This document shows positions 56,901 to 64,000 of a stretch of 64,000 nt of DNA, one piece after another. The position numbers and the translations under genes are program-made. Source of the stretch: Halicephalobus mephisto (Eukaryota; Nematoda; Chromadorea; Rhabditida; Panagrolaimidae); the NCBI GenBank assembly GCA_009193035.1, contig SWDT01000030.1, positions 62,001 to 126,000 on the forward strand, written 5' to 3'. Numbering within the stretch: position 1 is the stretch's first letter; every line of letters starts with the position of its first letter. The notes beneath the pieces are model-generated. The model saw only the letters and a list, made by a program, of their open reading frames with translations. It did no database searches and had not been told where the DNA came from.

Positions 56901-57384
56901 GAAATCTAAGAATTTTTTAGGATTGCTGAAAAAGAAATAAAAAGAGCGCGAGTGAGGACAGAGCGAGTTGGTTTTGATAGAATTGCCAGATTTTCTATTT
57001 TTTCACTCTCACTCGCTCCTGCGCGGGAATTCAAAAATTTGAAAAATTATTTTTTTTAAAATGAAAAATACCCCTTCGTAAATTTCTAGAATCTAAAAAC
57101 ATCTAAAATTATTCTAAAAAATAAAAAAAATATATTTTACAATAACTTGTCCGTTTTTTCGTTTTTTTTCATTTTGCGCGGGAATTTAAAAATTTAAGAA
57201 TTTAAAAAATTTAAAAATTTAAACTCACCAGATATTCTCCTCTAATGGCTCCAGAATCAATAGTTAATTCTATCGGATGGGTCTTCCGAAGAACGTTGGA
57301 TACTGTCTGAGCAAAATTTTCTCCAAAAAAATTTAAAAAAACAAAAATAACTGTAGCACTGATCGAGTACCCGTAGTGCTGCAT
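50935..57384 (-). CDS. Membrane-anchored carboxylesterase-like protein lacking the catalytic serine
   Basis: Exons 57384-57229, 55451-54530, 52931-52735, 52292-52030 and 51259-50935 give 620 residues. A signal peptide (MQHYGYSISATVIFVFLNFF) precedes a full alpha/beta-hydrolase type-B carboxylesterase domain: FAVFKGIPYAAPPVG, SEDCLYLNVFAP, VIVFIHGGGFQSGS, SINYRLGPLGFLS, GNFGLWDQIMALEWV. The nucleophile elbow reads GQGSG, so residue 230 is Gly where active esterases have Ser. Glu354 (TKDES) and His469 (FHGCDEIF) of the triad remain. The C terminus has one membrane helix (WMLLICALFFFAILVGLACY) and a short acidic tail, DTDDDEL. This fits the neuroligin/gliotactin-like cholinesterase-domain adhesion proteins. 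The donor at 52734 is GTTGGT. Intron 1 contains a piggyBac relic; introns 2 and 4 contain foldback elements. Confidence 0.9.
51627..52020. mobile_element. Foldback element with internal ATAGTGACTAAAAT array
   Basis: Terminal inverted repeats ACAAAAAAGCGTAACTTTTA and (reverse complement of the right end) ACAAAAAAGCGTAATTTTTG, each followed by a GTAACAA segment. The interior holds about nine units of AATAGTGACTAAAATTAAAA. The right end lies about ten bases from the donor of esterase exon 4. Confidence 0.75.
52316..52690 (+). repeat. Pyrimidine-rich minisatellite in esterase intron 3
   Basis: Imperfect ~50 bp units of CTTCCCCTCTAAAATAAGCC and CCCTCTGGGAGGTGATTGAA with AAAAGTAAGTTCCCCT. The transcribed (minus) strand is G/A-rich. 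Strong strand asymmetry makes triplex structure possible. Confidence 0.75.
53380..54060. repeat. Degenerate TTTTTAGGAAGATCTGGA repeats in esterase intron 2
   Basis: Many diverged units of about 30-40 bp around CTTTTTAGAAAAATCTGGA and CTAGGAAGACC. It resembles the CTTCTAGA...GGTC repeats at 57545-58300, so both probably descend from one family. Confidence 0.6.
54240..54412. mobile_element. Foldback element, short copy in esterase intron 2
   Basis: AAAAAATGTAACTTTTAGCTC at the left and AAAAGTTACATTTTTTG at the right are inverted; CGTCACGTTTTTATGG and CGATAGTGACGACTTCATTT lie inside, with a single internal GATAGTGAC. Confidence 0.7.
55510..56873 (-). mobile_element. piggyBac-type transposon, internally deleted
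   Basis: Flanked by TTAA on both sides (55510-55513 and 56870-56873), the piggyBac target duplication. Perfect 12 bp terminal inverted repeats CACATTCACGAC/GTCGTGAATGTG. Subterminal GCATGACC/GGTCATGC motifs: a perfect 24 bp palindrome at 55527-55550, another copy near 55570 and one near 56781 at the other end. The interior (about 1.36 kb) holds transposase remnants on the minus strand. It lies in intron 1 of the esterase gene, same orientation. Confidence 0.9.
55749..56343 (-). pseudogene. piggyBac transposase remnant (N- and C-terminal ends only)
   Basis: Three overlapping frames. 56343 down to about 56150: acidic N terminus (MSSYSMNDRN..., ESEEDEDEQQ, DEDEESDEEC). About 56150-55975, shifted: WLFGDNSGLNLELINN and FVDDELMDLIVEETNRYG, the conserved piggyBac entry motif. 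About 55973-55749, shifted again: C-terminal cysteine-rich zinc finger with NRQCAACYR and RFCLNCFQTEHKKC. The whole RNase H-like DDE catalytic region is missing, so it cannot be active on its own; it may be mobilised in trans. Confidence 0.85.
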
Positions 57385-57544
57385 TTTCTGGATTAACGAT
57401 AGGATTTCTTCTGACTAAACTATATCAATCAAATCAGCCAAAGTCCCTGAAAATTATTCTTTAATCGAACATGAACAATATTAGAAAAAGTTGAAAAATA
57501 AAAAGTTTTAAAATATTTGGTGACATTATCGTATTTTTAGGTAA

Positions 57545-57860
57545 CTGGTTTGGGTCTTGCTAGATTGGGTTGGGGTCTTCTAGACTACTCAGGGCTTTTC
57601 TAATTCCGAAATTCATCTTGATTTAAATCTTACTAAACATATTTAGATCCTTCTAAGCCATTTTGAAACTTTGAAGTCCTTAGTTTAGGTCTTGCTAGAT
57701 TGGGTTGGGGTCTTCTAGACTACTCAGAGCTTTTCTAATTCCGAAGTTCATCTTGATTTAAATCTTATTAAACAGATTTAGATCCTTCTAAGCCATTTTG
57801 AAACTTTGAAGTCCTTAGTTTAGGTCTTGCTAGATTGAGTTGGGGTCTTCTAAATCAGGC
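57545..57860 (+). repeat. ~133 bp tandem repeat (2.3 copies)
   Basis: TAGGTCTTGCTAGATTGGGT, TGGGGTCTTCTAGACTACTC, TTCATCTTGATTTAAATCTT and AAGCCATTTTGAAACTTTGA recur with few changes at a ~133 bp period. Confidence 0.85.
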
Positions 57861-58039
57861 TGATGTCTGTCAGACCATTTCACAATCCTATTTTGTTCTT
57901 GCTCAGCTAGGTTAAGTCTTGTTAGATCAAATCAAAACCTTCAAGAACCGACCTAAGACCTTTCAGGATATTTTGTAACTTTCTGACATCTATGCATTTT
58001 TGCTTTAAGTCTTATCAAGCTAATTGAGACTTTCTAAAT

Positions 58040-58300
58040 CATTAATTTTCCTTTACATATCCTTGATGTAGGATCTATTAGGTTGAATTAAGGTCTTCTA
58101 GAACTTATTTGAGACCTTCTAGATTATTTATTACTCTTTTTAAATTTATACTTCTCCTATTTAGGTCCTATTAGGTCGATTAGGATCTTCTAGAACTTGT
58201 CTGAGACCTTCTAGATTATTTATTACTTTTCTTTTTATTTATGCACTTCCTATTTAGGTCCTATTAGGTTGAATTAAGGTCTTCTAGAACTTGTCTGAAA
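58040..58300 (+). repeat. ~95 bp tandem repeat (2.5 copies)
   Basis: CTATTAGGTTGAATTAAGGTC, TTCTAGAACTTGTCTGAGAC, CTTCTAGATTATTTATTACT and TTCCTATTTAGGTC recur. Related in wording to the preceding array. A degenerate continuation runs to about 58940. Confidence 0.8.
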
Positions 58301-58950
58301 AGTCCCAGACCATGCTTAAATTTCCCAAACTATTATATAATTTTTTCGCGTTTCTAATTCAAATTTTATTAGATGAAGCCGGAACATCCCAGACCATTCG
58401 GGAAGTTCTTCGTGCTCACAGCCCCGACTTGGGTTTTATTAAATCAGACCGCAATCTTTTAAAATTAATTTGTGATCGTTTAGACCAGACTGAGACTTGT
58501 CAAATCATCCAATATTTATCCTTAATTTAGGTTTTATTAAATTCGATAAAAATCTTCGAAAATAAACCTTCCAAATAATTTTATAATTTTTTTAAATTTT
58601 CGTTTTTTTTATTTAAGTCTTAATTTACGGAATTAAGGTCTAGAAAAAATTAAAATATTTTAAATTATTTCGCAATTTTTTAAAGTTTTTATGTTTTTAA
58701 TTTAGGTTTTAATTGAAATAAAGACCTTCGAAGCAGGTCCAATGCATTCCAAATTTTGTCTAATTTTTCTAACTTCTTCAGACTCCCCCAACTTGGGCTT
58801 TTCCGGGCCGAAGTAAGATCTTCCAGAATTATCCCGAGATCTAGATCATTCTAATTTTTCTCGAGTCTTTATCCTTCTGAATTAGGTCCTACCGAACCTT
58901 AATCTAAGACCTACGGTAGGTCTGAGATCTTTTAGACAGAACAAAGACCT

Positions 58951-59245
58951 CTTACACAAAAAATATAACTTTTGGCTCCGTAACAATTGCGAAATATAAC
59001 ATAATCGTCACATTTTTATAAATATTTAACATTTGTGACTAAAACTGAAACAAAATAGTGACTAAAATTAGAACTTAATAGTGACTAAAATTGAAATTTA
59101 ATAGTGACTAAAATTAGAACCTAATAGTGACTAAAATTAGAACTTAATAGTGACTAAAATTGAAACGAAATAGTGACTAAAATTAGAACTTAATAGTGAC
59201 GATTTTCATTTGTTACTGACTCAAAAGTTAGGTTTTTGTGCGTGA
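58951..59245. mobile_element. Foldback element with internal ATAGTGACTAAAAT array
   Basis: Left end CACAAAAAATATAACTTTTG with CTCCGTAACAATTGC; right end CATTTGTTACTGACTCAAAA with GTTAGGTTTTTGTGCG, inverted. Inside are seven to eight units of AATAGTGACTAAAATTAGAA. Fourth copy of the family in the window. Confidence 0.75.
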
Positions 59246-59444
59246 AGAAGTTTACAATCCTCCTGGGCCCTTGAATTTCTGCCATAAGTCTTATTAAATG
59301 AAATAACCTTCAAGGACAAATTTGAAGACTTCTGGATTAAAGTGGAATTTCTTAGATAATTCTAAATTTTATATTTTTGCATCCGTAATTAAGGTTTTTT
59401 TAAACAACATCAGCCTTCGAGAACAGGCCTAAAAATTTAGGCTA

Positions 59445-59690
59445 TTCTAAATCCTCCCGTGTCCCTAATTCAGGTCCTACTAAGCTCCAAACTAAAACCT
59501 CCCGTGTCCCTAATTCAGGTCCTACTAAGCTCCAAACTAAAACCTCCCAAGTCCCGAATTCAGGTCTTACTAAGCCCCAAACTAAAACCTCCCAAGTCCC
59601 TAATTCAGATCCTACTAGATCCCAAACTAAAACCTCCCAAGTCCTTAATTCAGGTCCTACTATGCCCCAAACTAAAACCTCCCGAAAATA
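59445..59690 (+). repeat. 45 bp minisatellite, five copies
   Basis: Units CTCCCGTGTCCCTAATTCAG then GTCCTACTAAGCTCCAAACT and AAAAC. The period is a multiple of three, so the array is open in at least one frame (15-residue unit SLIQVLLSSKLKPP-like), but there is no sign of a gene around it. Confidence 0.85.
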
Positions 59691-59759
59691 CCCTTAGGGC
59701 ATATAGAAACCGAACTTAGCAATCTACCGAAAATGCACAAGTTAAGTCATGTAAAATTA

Positions 59760-60960
59760 TTAATTATTCTTTTCGTCATCACACCTACGTTACTTTTATA
59801 AAAAATTTAATTTAAAAAATATTAATTTAATTTTTTAAAAATCAAAAATTCTAAAAAATAAAAATTAAATTTCGAAAAGTTTAAAATCAATTTAATTTTA
59901 GAAAATTTCTAAATTTAAAATAATTAAATTTTAAAAAATCTTAAAATAAAAAAAATTAAAAATTAATTAAAAAGTTTTTTAAAATTAAAATTTAGTAAAT
60001 TTTTAAATTTAAAAAAATCAAAATTAATTAAAATTTGAAAAATTTAAAATTAATTAAAAGTTTTTTAAATTTAAATTTTGGAAATTTTAAAATTTAAAAT
60101 TTTTTTTAATTTAGAAAAAAATAAAACTTACATTAGGACTTTAATTTTACCAAAAAATCATTCAAAAAATTTGTTAATCCAGCGGCAGTGAATCTGGTCT
60201 TTCTTCCAGAAGTCAGATGTCACATCACTGAAGAAATTTATCTAAAAACCAATTTTATAAAAAAATAAACAAAAAAATTTCAAAATTAAATTTTTTTCCG
60301 AAAGTCAAATTTAAACGAATTTCAAATTTAATTTTAAAAAAATTTTATTTTTTAAATTCAAAAAAAATTTTATTTTTTAAATTTAAAAATTTTATTTTTT
60401 TTAATTTTTATTTTTTTAAAGAAATTTTATATTTTAATTTTCTTAAAAATATTATATTTCAATTTTCAAAGAAATTTTATATTTTAAAATTTAAAAATTT
60501 CATAATTTTTAACTTTTTAGAAAAATTTATACTTTTTTTTAAATTTTTAACTTTAAAAAAATTAATTTTAATTTTCGAAAATTTAATTTTTGAAAGAATT
60601 TTTATATTTTTTATTTTTAAAAAAACGTTTATTTTCAGAAAAATTATAAAACTTTTTAAAAATAAAAAAAAAATATGAATTTTTAATTTTTTTTAATTTT
60701 TATATTTTTATTTTTAAAAATTTTATATTTTTTTATTTTTAAAAATTTCTATATTTTTTTATTTTTTAAAAACTTCATAATTTTATATTTTTTAAAAACT
60801 TCATAATTTTATATTTTTAAAAAATTTTTATATTTTTTTATTTTTAAAAAAGTTTTAGTTTTGAAAATTTTCAGAGAATTTTTATATTTTTAATTTTTAA
60901 GAAAATTATATTTTTTCAATTTGAAGAAAATTCAACAGATTCTTCTAGTCAAAAAAGCAC
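59760..60960. other. AT-rich stretch with one orphan exon-like segment
   Basis: Mostly A/T homopolymer-rich sequence. The exception is 60158-60241 (minus), which has a TTTTTAG acceptor and reads INFFSDVTSDFWKKDQIHC...NKFFE and stop in one phase, or DKFLQ and stop in another. It may be the last exon of a minus-strand gene whose previous exon is 61354-61214. Confidence 0.3.
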
Positions 60961-61213
60961 GAAATCTGGCATCGTTTTTAGCATAACTTTAGAAAATTCT
61001 GTCCATGACGACAAAAAAGGGAAAGCCGCATCCGTTGCGCGATGACTTTAGCTTTTTCTCCGGAAGAACAACAATGAAAGTGCTCTGGATTCTCTCTCCC
61101 AGTTTAGAGCCAAATATTTCTGACAATGAAATAAAAATGCCCTTAGGGATCCTCCGTTAGTTTTCTGACTTTTCTTTCCAATCAGATACTAGATAAAAAA
61201 TTTCTTTTTTTAC

Positions 61214-61354
61214 CGTAGGAAATTTTAAAACTAAAATTGTTTAATTTTGGATAAATTGCAACATTTGAGAAATCCAGCCGGAAACTGGAGCCCGATGATT
61301 TCCGGATTCTTGAAACAATACTTTCAATTTGTTTTCTTGGGTCATTTTTGTTCA
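61214..61354 (-). CDS. Candidate internal exon of an unidentified minus-strand gene
   Basis: 141 bp between a GAGATTTTAG acceptor and a TACG/GTAAAA donor, reading NKNDPRKQIESIVSRIRKSS, GSSFRLDFSNVAIYPKLNN and FSFKISY. The composition (charged, no homopolymers) is protein-like. Splicing to 60241 is in phase and would end in DKFLQ and stop. No start exon was found and no family is recognised. Confidence 0.3.
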
Positions 61355-61379
61355 CTAAAATCTCAGTAAACAACCAGTG

Positions 61380-61925
61380 GCGAAATCAACATCGGGATTA
61401 AACCCGCACGTTGCCCGCAACATTCAAGTAAATCAGTCGATATTTATTATTCACATTTATAAAATTTCAAAAATAAAATAAAATCCGCAATTTGCTCGCA
61501 ATGTTCAGTCAAAAAAGTCGATATCGAAATCCGCAATTTGCTCGCAACATGTGCGCAGGCCGGTCAACATCGAAAATTGCAGGTTGCATGTAACATTGAA
61601 GTAAATCAGTCGATATTTGTTATTCACATTTATGAAATTTCAAAAATAAAATAAAATTTGCAATTTGCTCGCAACATGTGCGCAGGTCGGTCAACATCGA
61701 AAATTGCAGGTTGCCCGCAACATTGAAGTAAATCAGTCGATATTTGTTATTCACATTTATGAAATTTTTAAAATAAAATAAAATTTGCAAATTACTGACA
61801 ATATTTAGACAAATAAGTTCACATTAAAATTATTATAAAATCCGCAATATGCTCGCAACGTTTTTATTCTTATTTATAAAACTTTAAAAAGTAAAACAAA
61901 ATCCGCAGTTTGCTCGCAATATTCG
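61380..61925 (+). repeat. ~120-150 bp repeats with CCGCAATTTGCTCGCAACAT
   Basis: Four to five copies of GAAGTAAATCAGTCGATATT, TGTTATTCACATTTATGAAA and TTTGCTCGCAACATGTGCGC with AGGTCGGTCAACATCGAAAA. A related CGTTGCTCGCAACCTGCAGA stands at 43367, so this too is dispersed. Confidence 0.8.
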
Positions 61926-62508
61926 GACACTTCAGTCTATCCAATTATGCGAAAATTCAATTTGACTTTGATGTCGACAATTTCACAAGCCTCTACACGC
62001 AACCAAAGACAACAATTGTTTATTACCGTAATATTTGTAAAAAATCATTTTTAAACAAATTTTTTTCCAATTTCAAAGAAATCAAAATAATTATTATTTA
62101 AAATTTGAAAATTTTTGAATATTTCGTAAGTTGTGAAATAATTTCCCATCAATGTTGACTTTGTCTGAAATCAGCGTTTAGAAATGAGGTGGAATTGAGT
62201 CAAACTCCCACCACGAAAGTCCCTGTTAGGACGGTAACTATTCTCGTCATTTTGGAATGAATTTTTTCGCAGCTTTATTTATATACTGTAACACTAAAAC
62301 TAAAGAGCAAAATATCAAAGCTATGTACTATCCAATTCTCCTGTTCTGCAGAAAATACACCATGAAACAGCCACCACATCTCTTGGGGATTTTCGTGCTA
62401 GGAATCTGTTTTTTCATACTGTCTTCAACATTCATAAAATTACTTCAAGTCATTTTAATTCTTGTCTTTCACCAGATATATAATGGATATCCTCGGATAA
62501 AGAGCATG

Positions 62509-63530
62509 TTAAGTGTCTATTCCGCCGCTAGAGGAAGTCCACAACACATGAAGAAAATTTTTCGGCGTAGAATCCCATTGACGATGAACAGCTTTCATCA
62601 AATTTTCCATATCGACCCAATGAGACTTAAGTCCTTTTTTCGTCTGGCATTTCGGAACTATCGTGCATTGTTCCATTTCCGAACAAATCAATTTAAAAAT
62701 ACTCGATAAATTTAAAAAATTATTATATTCACCACCCAATCAGAAAATGCATTATTTTTTGACATATTGTAAATTAGGTCTTGAGAGTAATTACCCTCCA
62801 GAGGTACGTTAATCCTCACGTTCTTGAACTTCCCGGTCCCAACAGGACTAAAAATATAATATTATAAAAAAACAAACTTGATTTTTTAAATTTAACCTTT
62901 AGAGATGTTCTTCAAAAACCCTCGGGACCAGAAAAGAGAAAGTTTGATTCCACAAGTTGAGAAATTCTTCGAAAACAAAATTCCTCCCGGACTTGCGGTA
63001 TTCAAGGTAAAAGTAATTCCAATTCCAACTGAAATCGTGTTTCATTTACTGTCTTGAAAAATACCCACCTCCAGTGAGATTTTCCAGAGGAAGAGATCCT
63101 ATACGAGTAACGATGGATCTGCTATATCGATGGATTGGGTTATATTGAGGAGCTTCTACATCACTGAAACCAAAAACACAAATTTAAAAACTACAAAACT
63201 GTTTCAATATGAATCTTAAAAACTACAGTAATCTAAAGGAGAATTTTAGTTTTAGGTGGTAATTTTGCAATCGACGATAATGTAAGAATTCAAAATTGGT
63301 GTTGCTTCGATGTGAATTTTTGGAATTTTTAGGAACTACAGTAGCCTAAGAGACAGTTCGTGATTTTGGCATTTTTTAGAAATATATTCTAAATAAATCC
63401 GGAAACTTATTGTTGAGAGAGAAATCTAGACCGTTAGAGAAAGCAGCAATAGGTTGAATATTAATGAGCGTGGGATACTGTAGAGCATGAATAAGACTCT
63501 CGATTGTACCGTGTGGGAGGAAATATAAAA
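62509..63530 (-). CDS. Fragmentary gene model, unidentified protein
   Basis: Four segments can be joined in phase: about 63530-63407 (HGTIESLIHALQYPTLINIQ, AFSNGLDFSLNN), 63163-63065 (DVEAPQYNPIHRYSRSIVTR, IGSLPLENLTG), 62847-62795 (PVGTGKFKNVRINVPLE) and 62657-62509 (VPKCQTKKGLKSHWVDMENL, AVHRQWDSTPKNFLHVLW, ending GGIDT and stop). The acceptor at 63164 (TTTCAG) and the acceptor at 62848 (TTTTTAG) are good; the donors GTTTCC and GTATTT and the acceptor before 62657 are weak. The 5' end is not found. An opposite-strand ATG frame (62903-63007) with its own acceptor overlaps the second intron. I do not recognise the family. Confidence 0.35.
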
Positions 63531-63539
63531 ATTAATTTC

Positions 63540-64000
63540 TACATTGTTCGAGTAAAGATTATTACTGCTGTTTTGTCTTAACAGTCATGAATCGAGATCA
63601 TGTCAGATGTAAATAGTTTGGTCCACTCCCGAGAATTAATAATTATAAACGAAAGTACTAATGCATATCGAAAATACTACAATAAACATTAAAACGACCT
63701 ATCAAAAATGCAGTTACTTTGTATCGTAAAAGTAATAAACAAAAATTGTCACGAAGTAATTTCGATAAGAATTTTCGGAGTTTTTCGGAAATTTAAGTAA
63801 CACCCATGAATGTTACTTCGTATCTTACATGATTTCGTAATTGATTTTTAAATATCTTCCCCCAGAAAACCTAGCCACTTCTAAGCTGAGTCATGTAAAG
63901 TAGAAAAGCATCTGTCCACCTTCGGGGTTAATAATTATATATGAAAATATTAACAACCATCTGGAAAATTGTAGTACATCGTTAAAGCAGTTTTTTAATA
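63540..64000. other. Window end, nothing assigned
   Basis: Moderately AT-rich sequence without a convincing exon on either strand; an upstream part of the preceding minus-strand gene may lie here or beyond. Confidence 0.4.

Noticed and set aside
62257..62709. 150-codon plus-strand frame with hydrophobic segments
   Set aside because: The opposite strand of the same region has the more protein-like, spliceable sequence; the plus frame has no family signature.

Overview
The window looks like nuclear DNA from a nematode, probably a rhabditid related to Caenorhabditis; the genus cannot be fixed from sequence alone. The evidence is: introns bounded by GTRAGT and TTTTCAG with no separate polypyrimidine tract; many 40-60 bp introns; TTTCAG/TTTTAG acceptors a few bases 5' of start codons with no coding exon before them, as expected for spliced-leader trans-splicing (22159, 23731, 25253, 27081, 49678); very AT-rich introns; and dispersed repeats with TTTCGTG...GGACC cores. 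Exon limits below were read by eye and checked for reading phase.

Layout. 1-8.2 kb: a divergent pair, a DUS3L-type tRNA dihydrouridine synthase (-, 3' end cut by the window) and TFIID subunit TAF2 (+), then a secreted two-domain thrombospondin-repeat protein (-) ending 51 bp from TAF2. 8.4-24.4 kb: three medium-chain-type acyl-CoA dehydrogenase paralogues (one +, two tandem -) and a broken fourth copy, around a 755-residue secreted serine beta-lactamase-like (LACT) protein with an N-terminal BTRD1-like repeat region. Two of the dehydrogenases share a nearly identical 323 bp tract that includes an intron, the mark of a recent gene conversion. 25.2-27.1 kb: rab-6 (+) behind an array of octamer-containing repeats, and an unknown single-pass membrane protein (-). 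27.1-35 kb: gene-poor and satellite-rich, with one weak small gene model spliced across it. 35.1-39.5 kb: an SLC25A51-type mitochondrial NAD+ carrier (-) and a GNAT acetyltransferase (+). 40-48 kb: a 921-residue EGF-repeat type I membrane protein whose third intron holds a nested histidine-rich miniprotein gene with a TGACGTCA/GATA/TATA promoter. 49.7-50.3 kb: a secreted glycine-rich GGYGG protein. 50.9-57.4 kb: a membrane-anchored carboxylesterase-fold protein that has lost its catalytic serine, with a piggyBac relic and two foldback elements in its introns. 57.4-64 kb: minisatellites, another foldback element and fragmentary minus-strand exons of unidentified genes.

The genes are ordinary single-copy and small-family eukaryotic genes, not a pathway cluster. 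The clearest functional theme is mitochondrial metabolism (three acyl-CoA dehydrogenases, NAD+ carrier, a GNAT with a mitochondrial-like N terminus). The clearest non-genic signals are a foldback element family carrying internal ATAGTGACTAAAAT arrays, which also appears as free satellite, and two other short-period repeat families.
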